Shown in pieces: positions 1-12,650 of a stretch of 64,000 nucleotides of DNA. The translations under genes were made by a program, and so were the position numbers. How positions within the stretch are numbered: position 1 is the stretch's first letter; each line of letters begins with the position of its first letter. Where the stretch lies: positions 1,426,001-1,490,000 of the forward strand of contig PUFA01000224.1 in the NCBI GenBank assembly GCA_003508835.1, written 5' to 3'. The notes under the pieces are model-generated. The model did no database searches. It was not told where the DNA came from and saw only the letters and a program-made list of their open reading frames with translations. The stretch comes from Eonycteris spelaea. Its lineage: Eukaryota; Chordata; Mammalia; Chiroptera; Pteropodidae.

Positions 1-399
1 CCTCGGGTTCCCGTGCTGGGAAACCCAAAGCCCCGCCTCTGTTGGCCTTGCCAGCGGTTTCTAGGAAGACGGTGTCAGCCAGACAGGGGTGTTTGACTTG
101 ACCAGCGTTCAGCAGACCAGGGAAGACGTGGCATGAGGCCAGCCGAGTCACATGTGCCCACACACCAACCTGTGTGTGCTTTGGCTGCTGAGACTCATGT
201 CCCCACAGCGGGACTTGGAGGCCGAGGGAGAGTCCCACACCACAACCCCGGGGGACGGACAGGGGCTCTGTGTGGGGCAGAAAGCTGCCGTATGCACATC
301 AGCTGCCCTGGGGCTTTGCGAGGAGCTGCCTCCAACCTCGAGGAGGCCGCGCATCCTGCACAGGCCCCCTCTTCCTGCCCTCAGTCACGGCCAGGTTAC

Positions 400-560
400 T
401 AGTGATTCTGTGACTGAGAGGGTGAGCTCTGGAGTCAGACCGTCAAGGCTGCGTTTCTGCTCGACCAGCCGCGACCTTGGGGAAGGAACTTCACCTCTCT
501 GGGCGTCAACATCTCAACTTTAAAATACGGATAAATGAAATATCTCACGCGTAAGCATGC
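400..560 (+). repeat. MIR SINE fragment
   Basis: The order of blocks matches the MIR core: a 'ctctggagtcaga' block, then 'gaccttgggg..aacttcacctctctg', then a weak 'aaaatacggataa' block. Divergence is heavy, as expected for an ancient mammalian SINE. Confidence 0.6.
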
Positions 561-1149
561 CACGAGAATTGGGTGAGTTAGTTCCTGTCGGGCGTCGGAG
601 ACAGTCGCAGCTTATTGCCGAGTGTGTGGCACCACCACGCGCTGTATATTACGTGAACGGTCTCGTGTGCAGAAACCACACAAGGTCAGGGTTATCATCG
701 GGTCTCGCTCCCCCAGGACAGGCCTCGAGGCAAGGATCCAAGCAAAAGCAGTCTATCCAGAGCTAATCCAAAAACACAAGCGGGGGAAGTGACGCAGGGA
801 GGGCCAGCCATGATTCCTGCATGTACCTGGACCGCAATCCTGGTAGGGAACTCCAGGACACACCACAAAAGCGACCCCAGCAGTGAGCTGGGCTTGACAC
901 ACCCAAAAGGAGGTGCTGCTCCCGGAGGAAGCATGGCCAGCCTTCCAGGCCTGCCAGGACGCTCCCAGTTTCAGCACCAAAAATCCTCCGGGCTGGGAAG
1001 TCCCTCCGTCCCAGCCCGGATGGGAGGTCACACTATCTGGACGGCATTAATCCCCCCGTGCCCATGTCACACGCACTGGGCAGAGCAGGCTCCAGGGACA
1101 CAGGCCCACTGCTGGCAGTGTGGGGATACCGGGCGCTCAAATGGTCAGG

Positions 1150-1245
1150 TCCAAGGGGATGAGGTGGGACACTAGTCCCGCTTTCGAGGTGAGAAAAGTG
1201 AAGCTCAGAGGTGAAGTAATCTGCTCGCGTCGGACAGCGGGAAGT
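1150..1245 (-). repeat. MIR SINE fragment
   Basis: The block 'gaggtgagaaaagtgaagctcagaggtgaagtaat' resembles the reverse complement of the MIR core. It is short and diverged. Confidence 0.45.
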
Positions 1246-1377
1246 GGCCTGGGGCGGGGCCGTTCTAGCCCAAGTCTGGCTGATGCCAAGGGGCCACGCC
1301 AACCGCCGGGCTGCACGCAACTCCGTCCACGGAGCTGCCACGGGCATACAGACGAGAGGAGCTGGAAGCACCGTGGG

Positions 1378-1455
1378 GGACCAGCCAGCCCAGTGACGAG
1401 GGACCAGCCAGCCCAGTGACGAGGGACCAGCCAGCCCAGTGACGAGGGACCAGCA
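1378..1455. repeat. 23-bp tandem repeat, about 3.3 copies
   Basis: A unit beginning ggaccagccagcccagtg recurs with an exact 23-bp period (copies at 1401, 1424 and 1447, with a partial one before). The copies are almost identical, so this is a young minisatellite. There are no unique spacers. Confidence 0.9.
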
Positions 1456-1780
1456 CCTACAGGCAGAACCGGCACCGCTCGGAGGTTCCGGGGCAAGGTC
1501 ACTAGGTGGGTGCCGGACAATAAGGAGAGAGGGAGGGCCTGTGGCCAAAAGGGGAACGTGGGGCCTCTGAAGAGGGCAGTGGCCCCTCGCGAGCTGTTCC
1601 GACATACCACTGGATGAGTTAATACCAAGGGGAAAAAAATAACACAAACTGGTGCTTCGTGGTCAAAAGACAAGGGCCTCGAGGTGGGAGCGGGGGGGTA
1701 GGGAGAGAGTCACCATCCATCCTCAGTCGCAATTCCAGCGTCTTGAGAGTCACCCCAAATCCCTACCTCGCCCCGCTTCA

Positions 1781-3048
<1,268 letters not shown>

Positions 3049-3334
3049 CTAGGGGATGGGGTAGAAAAAAGAGAGTTTCAGACGTGGGAAAACGTCAGCC
3101 CCAACTCACAAACAACGGGGATGGTGAACAAGGGCCCATCCTGGACGCCAGCAGAGGCAAAAGAGCAGCTAGGGTGGGCCACGTGACTCAGTCCCTGCCC
3201 GTGGCAGGTGTCAGCCACTTCTGCCCGCCCTGCTGGCTCAGAAGGAAGCTGGCTGCCTGGCCTTTCTCTCTTGGCTCACGGAGGTAGCCGCTAGCTCTGC
3301 ACATGTCACCAAGGACCTGGGGCAGTGACCTTTC

Positions 3335-3545
3335 AGCACGTGGCCCCTGAACCAACAGCAATCACCTGGGGACTTGTCAGAAAGGCAAATTCTCAGCCCT
3401 TTCCGCCCCCGCAACTACTCCATCAGAAACTGGGCAGAGCCACCTGTGTTTCAACGAGCTCTCCAGGTGATGCTGAGGCTCGGAGCCCTGGAGCCACCGG
3501 GAGGGAGGAGCTTAGGAGCCTCTAGGACCACACGGAAGCACAGCT
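3335..3545. mobile_element. Old non-autonomous hAT-type (MER-like) DNA transposon fossil
   Basis: The words 'caatcacctggggacttgtcagaaaggcaaattctc' and, further on, 'ctccaggtgatgctgaggct' are spaced as in common mammalian hAT MER elements with diverged terminal halves. The subfamily is not determined. Confidence 0.45.
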
Positions 3546-3589
3546 GCCAGGAGCTGTTTGAGCCACTGCGTTTTGGGGGTCAAAACTGA

Positions 3590-4010
3590 TTCATTTTGTA
3601 ACTTATTCAACTTATACCATATGGTAGTTTTTCTATGTTTAACATTTTGAGAACTCTCCGTGCTGTTTCCCATTTTCCAGTCTGCTGCACATGGTAATTG
3701 TTTTCAGCATCCGGGAGGTAGCTATTCCACAGCTGGCTTTGGTTGACATAACAATATGTCCTGAGGCTTTTTGCGAGTCTGTCTTCTTCCGTATAGGGTT
3801 AGGTAACTGCTGCCTAACAGTTCACGGTGAGAATGTGCCGTAATTTCTTTACCCATTCCTCTACAGGAAGGGTATTTAGATCATTTCCAATTTTTATTAG
3901 GGCAAACAATGCTGCATTGAACATCCAGGACATGCATCTCTGGATGACATTGTGAGGATTTCTACAGAGGAGACCCCAAAAGAGGAAGTTGTTGGGTCCC
4001 ACCCCTTCTT
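3590..4010 (-). mobile_element. L1 3'-region fragment, antisense
   Basis: The text contains words diagnostic of antisense old L1 3' ends: 'ttacccattcctct', 'tttagatcatttccaatttttatta' and 'aaacaatgctgcattgaacatcc'. It is diverged and truncated. Confidence 0.6.
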
Positions 4011-4039
4011 ACTGATGTTAACTTTTCATCATCTGTCAG

Positions 4040-4165
4040 TTAGTATTGCCTTTAATCTTTACAAGAACACTGGGAAATGGAAATCATATTATTCCTATTT
4101 CACAGATGAGAAACCAAAAGGCTTAGACTATTAAGATTTGCTCAGGCTCATACAGCTGGCAAGAA
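4040..4165 (-). repeat. MIR SINE fragment
   Basis: The segment 'tcctatttcacagatgagaaacc', followed by a 'gctca..catacagctggcaa' block, is the reverse complement of the MIR core. Confidence 0.7.
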
Positions 4166-4999
4166 TGCTAATATATCTATTAAAAGTAAAGGGAGAAATG
4201 GCCATGGACAAAGAGTCAGTTTGGGGTTCCCCCCCTTTTCTAAAAAGAAAAATATGTTTTCAAGTTGGATTCCTAATCTGTGTTCTCAAACTTTTGGATA
4301 CCACGAGGAAAAACTAAATCATCTTTTTAAGACGTCTCAAGAAGACAGAATGTTCTGATCCCTCTCTCAGCCTGACTTGGCTTCCGTCAACCTGGGGAAA
4401 GTTGGCATTTGAGCAGTCGTGCAGAGAGAAAGGTTCAAAATGACCCTGAGCAGATGTCCTTGCAGGACCACCCAAGTAAAGCTTTGGGGAAAGAAAAGCA
4501 GCTTTGATCGAACTGAAAAAAAAAAAAAACCCCAAAAACAAAACAAAAACAAAAAAACATCCTCTGAGGAGAAATAGTTGAATAATGAAGAATACGTTAG
4601 GGAAAGGAGTAAGGGGGTGACGCATAACATACTAGAAAGTTTGCTGGCGGAACACGGCTGACCCTGCGGCTGCTCCCTCGTCAGCGGGACCCGCCCCCGC
4701 CTCCCCAGCCCTCCCCCTCCGCAATTTCCACACGGTCTCTCCTGCCCTGCGATGACGGTGACAGGGGGAAAGAGGAACGGCGTGCCCCTCACCGTCTGGT
4801 TCTATGGCGGCTCAGTTCCTCCTTCCTCCCCGCATCTCCACCTCCCGCCCTTTCCCTAAGACGCCCCTTCATTCCTCAGAGAAGATGCCCACTGGCCAGC
4901 AGCCACGTCTACCCACAGCCGCAAAGGAAGGAAGAAGAGCAGGAAAAAAAAAAAAGAAAAAAGGTAGCTGAAAAGCAACTGGCATGGGCTTTGGAGAAG

Positions 5000-5190
5000 A
5001 CACAGCTGAGTTCTAGACCAGCTTTTCGCCCTTCGGAGCTGTGTTACCATGGGCCAGTTACACAACCTCTCTGCCCCATTTCCTCAGTTACGAAACAGGG
5101 GAGAATAGGATAGTTCCTCCCTCCCAGGATTGGCATGGGAAATACATGCAGTGAAATAGGAAAGGGCCCGTTACCCGGCCTGGTACATTT
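5000..5190 (+). repeat. MIR SINE
   Basis: The usual MIR order is seen: 'gagttctagacc', then 'gggccagttacacaacctctctg', 'cccatttcctcagtta' and 'aatacatgcagtgaaat'. Confidence 0.7.
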
Positions 5191-7119
5191 AAATGAGTGG
5201 TGGGATCAGGGTTTTTCCGCCTCCACTTTCTGAACCCACCGCGACCTTTCTGGGATGCGAAAAACACCCAACCCCTTCCAGAGTTTTGGCGCATTGTAAT
5301 GTCAGAGCAAAAAAAAAAAAAAAAAACATGGGGATATTTGGGAACATAACTCAAGGCAAGGGGCAAAAAGAGAAACTCTTCCATCATAAAACCACACGTG
5401 TAAGCCAGGAGGCGGCCACCTTGGCCGTGAGAAAGGTCTCGTCCCGCACAGGCGCCATCCAAAGACATCCAGGATGGAATGAGAAGGAATCGCCTGGCGT
5501 GAAGGTGTGGGGAAGGCAAGGAGAGAACGGGTGGGAGCCAGGAGGGACATATGTGCAGGGGCTGAAAGGATAAGATTGAGGTTCTGGCGAGGGTGGGGTT
5601 TGGGTCCCCTCGCGAGCGGGGGAAGGGGAGCCAGGAGAGCAGTAAGGAGCCAAGCCCACGGAAAAGCTGGGGGGCTGGGCTGGGCGGGGGACAGGAGCCA
5701 CCACCCCATCCCAGTCAACACCTCCACATAGGGTGGAAGGCAGCCCTTAAGCATGAAGTCATTGTTTAAGAAGGACAGTGTCATTGGTGGTATTATTTGT
5801 CCACAGTTCTTCCTTCCGCCCCACCTGGCCATGGATTCCCTAAAGCGCACTTCCCCGCCCACTGTCCTTGACCTCGGCAATACGACTGGCTGTTGCCGGT
5901 AGAATGTGAGTAGATGTAACGTATGCCCCGTCCGATGGAGGCCTTACATGTGCTGCGTGGTTTGACTCGCCTCCTGGCAAACTTGTCCTCCACCACGAGA
6001 GGAGCACACGCCAGGGGAGGCACCTGGAGCAGACCTGAACCCAACCCCCTGCTGGAGCCCCCCTCCGACCACACCGCTGGGTCCAGCCTACCCACGGCCC
6101 TGCAAGCAAGAGAAAGGTGTAGGTTGCTGTGAGCCACGGAGCCTGCGAGGTGGTCTGTCACGCAGCATCACCCCAGCAAAACCCACCTAACGCAGGTCCT
6201 TTGGTGACTTCTATCAGGCTCAATGCGCACCCCTGGTCAGACGACGATACGGGAGTTTAATTGTTCGGTGATGGATGGTACCTAGATTTACAGTGGTGAA
6301 CACTGTACAAAAATATCAACTTCTAATGTCGCACACCCGGAAAAAAAAAAAAAAAGCCGTTTAGTAGTGAAATGTAGTGATAAGGGCATAGTGCTGTCCC
6401 CAGAGATGGGGCTCAGGCCGTGATGACGATGCGGGTGCTACGTGGCCATGGCTATGTTCCGTAAACCAGTTTCTGCCATAAGGTGGCCAGATGGCCTTCT
6501 GTCAAATGGGAACCAGAGAAGCCTTTTGAGAAGGACTTTAAAAAAAAAAAAAAATTCCAGCAAACGCTGGCCGCCTTCGCACAGAGACCGCCGGAGGGAC
6601 AAGGACACTTGCAGGAAGGACTCGACCGGAGTTTGTGCTGCAGCAGCCAGCCAGAGACTCTTTCTCCTTTCCCAAAGGTCACAGGGAAAGGAATGCTCTT
6701 CTACTTTGGGAAAATCCAGTCAGGGTTCTGACTCACTTTTGGGCACTAGCTCTCCCTTCCCTGGACCACCTCCCGGAACGCCCCCCTCTGAACCCTGACA
6801 CCTGCCGTCGCGCTTAACACCGTCGTCCCCACTCACTGGCTGCTGTAGAGGAACCAATGGCAGGGACAGAGGCAAAGCCATCTTTTCCTCACCCCCCAGA
6901 CGTCAAAGAAAGATGACAAAAACCTGGTCCTCCACGAAACAGCCATGGGTGATGGGATTAAATGTTGGGGAGGGAAGGTGAAGAGAAAACAGAGACCGCC
7001 TGTTCCTTTCTCCGTCAAAAGAGACAGAATCACAAAGCGCCTGCAAAGTGCTCCTTGGTGGGAGTTTCTCGGGAGGGAGAGGGAACAGAGAGAAGCCACG
7101 TGATGATAATGATGCTGGT

Positions 7120-7205
7120 GATGATGTGTGTGTGTGAGTGTGTGAGTGTGTGAGTGTGTGAGTGAGTGTGTGAGTGTGCATGCGTGCGGGCATGCATGCA
7201 CGTGT
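7120..7205. repeat. (TG)n / TGAG-rich microsatellite
   Basis: Alternating gt and gagtgtgt runs for about 80 bases, ending in gcatgc words. Confidence 0.9.
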
Positions 7206-7904
7206 GCGTGTAGTAAAAGCTGAGTTTGGCTTTGGTTCTGGAGTCATCACTAATGGGGTGACAGACCCTTCTGAGCTGTCATCTCCTCCCCACCTCTGCC
7301 CTCTTCTAAGCAGCTCCCACTGGCTGGTCACTGATTTGTCACTACTCGGACTCTGAGTGGGACTGACAGAGATTTTGGAATGATTTTGGCATTTCTGTTC
7401 CATTTTTTAAAAATCAGTTAGATACTTTTCATAACAAAACCATGGCCAGGATGAGAGGGGATACATGAGCATATTGTCAGAGGGCTGGATTACAAGCACA
7501 TGCCAGTCCTCTGAGTAACGTTGCAGGCTAGACCTGGTCAAACCTGCTTCCCTCGGCTGAACCCAGAGTCAGGCCGCCCCAGGCAGTGGGAGCTGGGCTG
7601 GCACAGGCGTCTGAGGACAAAGACACAGCCCATCAGAAGCTCCAGGCACACAGCGTCCCTCTCCCAGTCAGATCTGCTGGGTCCTGGGAGGCCGGAGCTG
7701 TCTGTTCACTGTGGGCAGAACCCCAGGCTGCCTGTCTCCTAAGCCACCACCCGGCCAGGCCTGCTCACTCAGCATCATCGGAGGGCTATGATTTTCCTTC
7801 CACATCAGCAACTTCAAGACAAGAAAAAATGTGTGCCCCTGTAATTTCTGGCCTGGCCAATTCCCAGGAAAAAAGAAAAAAGAAAAAAACAAAGAAATGA
7901 TAAC

Positions 7905-8100
7905 AAACATTTATTCACTTCATGCCTGGGACTGTTTACACCACTTCCATTAACTCATTTAATCTGCAACCCAGTCTTACGAGGCACAGAGAGTCAGGGT
8001 GAGCCAAGGGCCCAGAGCTAGCAAAGACAGCACCGGGACATGAACCCAGGTAGTCTGGCTCCCGAGCTGGGGACCTAATCGCTGTGCCACCCCGGGAAAA
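7905..8100 (-). repeat. MIR SINE
   Basis: The region reads 'ccattaactcatttaatctgcaac', then 'gaggcacagagagtcagg' and 'catgaacccaggtagtctggctcc'. This is the reverse complement of a nearly full-length MIR. Confidence 0.8.
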
Positions 8101-8891
8101 GGCTGCCACCCACAGCCCCTGTTCCAGCCCTGGTTCCAAAAGCCTGCACTGGGTCTCAGGGGTGGGCCCTGCTCTGAAAGGAGGTTCACCTCTTTGGGAC
8201 TGGTCAGGTCATCTGTAAAATGAGGCCTGAGTGAGATTAGAGTAGGTGGCAGCCTGTTTGCAGTGGGGCCCAACCGAGAGGAAATCAAAATGTTTTCAGG
8301 CTACATTCGTTTTTCTTCCAAAATGAATATAACTCTATTGTGTCTCATGTCTTACTTTACTAAATAGAATATCGATGAGAAAATGCCTTCATTTGACCCA
8401 GTCGAATCTTGAGAGGCAATATCGGAAGCAGGGTTTAATAATCCGCGATCCTCAGATTAGGTCTCGAGCTTGATCTCGAAATTAATAAAACATCTGACAG
8501 GTTAACCCAGACACCCAGGGGAACTGTAGGCAAAGACTATGTGTGACATCCACAGTCTCAACTGCTAAGCGGAGAGAAATTAGCCTTTACTCTGAGCAGC
8601 AGACTCTCCTTGGCCAACTGAAAAGCTCTCACCTGAAATCATCTAACTTTTTTCCCCACAGCTTGACCCAGACATCTCTCCTCAGTGAAGGCATGCTAAG
8701 TACAAAAAAGCCACCTTGGAAAACCCAAGAAAAGAGGCTCCCATCACTCATTCCTGCACCCCCAAATGCCTGAAGCCTGACAAAACTTCTTCCAGCCATG
8801 AGGCGGGCAGAAAAAGAACTGATTCAGAATCCAAAGCAACTGCCACCAAATGTCACCAAAGCAACTTCCTAGTAGATCCTCAATAGAGGTA

Positions 8892-8916
8892 TGAATGAAT
8901 GAATGAATGAATGAAG
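8892..8916. repeat. (TGAA)n microsatellite
   Basis: About six perfect copies of the tetranucleotide tgaa. Confidence 0.9.
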
Positions 8917-9639
8917 GGCATAGAGTCAAAAGAGTAGCTGCCACAGTGGTAGGGTTCAATTAACACTAGAGAGGAAATCACCTTCTTCGAACCAACAGTC
9001 CCAAAACCTTTTGATGACATATCCTTATTGGTAAAAACGCTGAGCACATCCCTCCAATATTTACAAACTGTCTTCCCCAAGATTTACAAATCATGAGTAG
9101 GTAGTGCTACATGATGAATATGTTCATTACAAAACATGACCAGGAAGTAAAAAATCATAAAAGGATTGGGTAAAGTAAATGTAAACAGAAGCTTTCGTGT
9201 TTTCACACCGTAACCCAGAGGATCCATCATCTGGTGTGGCCCCTGAGGGAGCGAGACCTCTGACCTGGAAGCAATCTGCCTTCTTCACACACCAGGTGTC
9301 TCTGGCAGCGAGTGATCAGAGTTTGACTGTGTTCATCTATTATTTTATTCAAAATGCATACTTACCCACGGCGTACTAAAGATAATTTGATGAGGTTATG
9401 AGACAAAGTATTTTCTTGTATAGATCAGTAGAGTCACTAAGATTGAGGTTGATCGTCTAGAGACTCTTCTCAGAAATATGTGGCTCAAACAGAGTCCAGG
9501 TGCATTTGAAGAAGAAAATAGGGGTGATGAACACCTGTGGATCCCCAATGTTCAGAGATGAAAATCAGAGAAGAGGGTTAGGAAACAAGAAATGTGGGAA
9601 CCTCGAGCATGACTTTAAGAATAAAAGAAATGAAGAACG

Positions 9640-9985
9640 AGCGTCTGCTGTGAGCCAGTGTTTACCCAACTTGGCACTGCCTAATAAAACTATAATGCTA
9701 ACCTTATATGAAATGTTAAATTTTCTAGCAGCCACATTTGAAAAAGGGGGCGGGGGGAGAACCAGGTGAAATTGATTTTAATATTTTTATTTAGCCAAAT
9801 GTATCCAAAATGTTAACATTTCAACCTGTAAGCAATACAAAAATTAGCAATAAGGTGTTTTACATTGTTTGTCATCAGCCTTTGAAATCAAGCGTGGATT
9901 TCACACATTAGTTACGGCACATCTCAGTTCAGACTACGCTGCCTTTCAGTATGTGGCTGGAGGCTACTGCATTGAACAGTACAGC
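9640..9985. mobile_element. MER5-family (hAT-Charlie) DNA transposon fossil
   Basis: A 'cagcagccacatttgaaa' block, an internal 'attttaatatttttatttag' stretch and a 'ttcagtatgtggctggaggctac' block match the MER5 layout of ends around an AT-rich core. Confidence 0.55.
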
Positions 9986-12189
9986 GCTAAGTGGGGCATA
10001 GGTCCCTGGAACCCCAGGAATCCACAGAGCGTCTGAGAGATGCTATGGTAAAGGATCAACAGCACCAGGTCACTTGAACCAATGCAACTATATAAACACA
10101 AAACAAAGCCAAGCATGGAAGTTGCAGCACAGTGAAACTCCAACGTACGGGAAAGGTAGATTCTAATAGAGCACATTAGACCAAAAAAAAACAAAAATTA
10201 AGTGTAGATCAAAATGACCCATGAAAATCTCTTAAGGAAGAAACTGATGCACCACCCATTTTTCCTCCCACCTTAGAACAGATGCTGAGTCTTTTGTCTC
10301 AACAAAATAAAACTGCAGAGCTGGAAAATTCCAGGAGCACACTCAGCCTCGGAGACCACCGTCTTGAGAGACATACCAAACCATCGAACGAGGGGTTCCA
10401 GGAGAGCAGGTGGGAACACAGACCTTCCCCAGCTCCATTCGGAAGGAGACTAGTGACGATCAACACCAGGTGACTAATCAACAGAGTTTCTATGTTGTGC
10501 AGTTTCTAGTAATAAGAAGAATCGGGAGAGGAAAGGAAGGTGTGTCTGACTGCACAAAAGAGGTCGGGGAGCGGCTTCGTGTACAGAGGAAGCGAGGAGA
10601 CACAGCTTCAGGTAGGAGAGAGGGTGCTCGAGGAGAGAGGCGGCAGGCCATGTCCCTGGAGCCTGTGGTAGAGAGAAGCCAGCCAAGGATCCAACTGGCA
10701 GGAAGCCTCCCCATCTCTCGGAAATTCTTTGTCCAGAGCAAACTTGACTGCCTTCTCCTTGGCCACACGAACAGAAAAAGCATTGTTGCCCAAGAGCCCC
10801 CGAATGCCAGGGTCTAACTACCTGTCCACACCTTCACCCTCACCTTCCTCCCCTCTCGTTTCTCACTGAGGCTCCTGGCAAAACCAGGCATTCCTGTAAA
10901 TTAGCAGCTGTAGTCAGTCCCCTTCCTTGAATCTCAGTTCTCTTTTGAAAAGGATGAAGTCAGCCAGCGTTTGCCCCGTCTCCGCTTTGTGTCCATGAAT
11001 AAATAAGCAAGCATGGCGTCCCCATCCACGTCCTGGGTAAGGGCCGTGTGAGCATACTGAGCACAGACCAGTACTGTATAACCCCTGGCTCCGTTTCCTC
11101 TGTTCTGGCTGCCTGCCCTGGTCTGGCTGGGCCAAACCCATTCCAGGCTGGAAGTGACCACATGCTGTTTGCGTTAAGTTGCATCCAGCATGAGAAGGAA
11201 TGGGCCGGACTGTGCATCACCAAGGTCCACCCAGAAAAGGTGCTGGAAGGGTCACATTCCTCTCCTCTGGGCCACGAGTGGAGGAGCTTTGACCAGCACG
11301 TGACCGAGGGTGGGCTTTTGGACTAGTCCCTAATGCCAGCGCCCTGGTTACAGAGTTCCGCCAAGGTGAAGATCTGGTGCTGGGCGTCCCCAACACTGGG
11401 ACACCTGGAATGGTGTATCCGCTGGACAGGGGAGGGCAGAGGTGGAAAGGGGACGTAGAGCCGAGGAAAGAGCCCTCTTGGCAGGAGAACATGGGCTGAG
11501 TGTCCTCCCTCTGTGACAGGCATTTCCTAGGTACCTCACCAGGGCACAGTGGTGCCACGGGGGGTCCAAAAGAACAAGATCCCCCTGTCTGCCAAAACAC
11601 ATACATTTTAGTTCAGGAAATGGGTCCAGGGCAAGACTTTAAAAGGCAAAACTACCAAGTAGGAGAAATTAGTCTTGGTGACCTCCATGCCCCAGCCTGT
11701 CCCAAATACAACTAAAAAAACTACCCCATAGCTCAGCCACCTGATGATGATTACACAGTTTGTCTCCAGGGCAGAGCACGTGAAAACAATGACTGTAAGG
11801 ACAATGGCCTTTTTTGCAAGTACTAAAGTGCTCTTCCTGTCTGAGTTCCTGAGAATCTGAGCTTTGTCCTCACCTGGACATGTCCTAGGGAATGTTACAA
11901 AGAGTTAGACCAAGGTAACATCCAACTTCTGACCAGAATTACATGGAAATACATGGACTTGGAGGCAGAGCTGCTGTCTTGAGAGATTTCCCAGATTCCT
12001 TCCTCTCTCTCTTTAGCATCAAGGGCCAGGCCTGGGAAATCTGGTTGATGGGAGTGGAGCATTTGAAGGTCGCATTGGTCTCACTTGACCCCTAGGAGCT
12101 GACAGCCCGAGCCCGACCTCCTCATAGGACGGGGCCAGCCGATGGAGAGGGAGCCTCACAGCCGAAGCCAAATGACCCCTGGTAAAATG

Positions 12190-12650
12190 GATAATGGCTC
12201 CCAGAGACATCCAGGTCCTGATCCCTGGGACCAGCAAAGCTTACTTTATGCAAAAAAAAAAAAAAAAAAAAAAGGGACGTTGTAGGGTATGATTAAATCA
12301 AGGGGTTTTAGCTGAGGAGATTATCCTGGATTACTTGAGTGGGCCCTAATCGTAATGGCGAGTGTCTTTATAAGAAGGGGCAGACGGAGATCTGACTACG
12401 GAAGGCGGGAAGGCAATGTGATGATAGCAGCAGTGGCGGAAGTGATGCTCTTTGAGGATGGAGGACGGGCCACACGCCCTGGGGTTTGGCTACCGAAAAA
12501 TGGACAGGCAAGGACATGGATTTTCCCCAGAGGCTCCAGGTGACTCTAGCCCAGTGACAGTAATCCGGACTTGACCAGAACTGTAAGAAATCAAATTCGG
12601 GTTGTTTTAAGTCACCAAGTTTGTGGTAATTCGGGACAGCAAGAGGAAAC
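12190..12650 (+). mobile_element. MaLR (MLT1-type) solo LTR
   Basis: The sequence holds 'aaatggataatggctcccagagacatccaggtcctgatccc', 'gagattatcctggatta', 'tctttataagaaggggcag' and 'gttgttttaagtcaccaagtttgtggtaat'. These words are diagnostic of an MLT1-like LTR. A poly-A run of about 23 bases interrupts it at 12250. The open frame across it is only repeat. Confidence 0.75.

Noticed and set aside
1378..1455. Short array that might look like a CRISPR repeat
   Set aside because: The period is continuous with no unique spacers and the genome is mammalian. It is a minisatellite.
1033..1673. 200-codon minus-strand frames near 1.0-1.7 kb
   Set aside because: They overlap the minisatellite and a MIR piece, repeat the same motif and have no splice context or domain.
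12355..12543. Small open frame near 12.4 kb
   Set aside because: It lies within the MLT1-type LTR.
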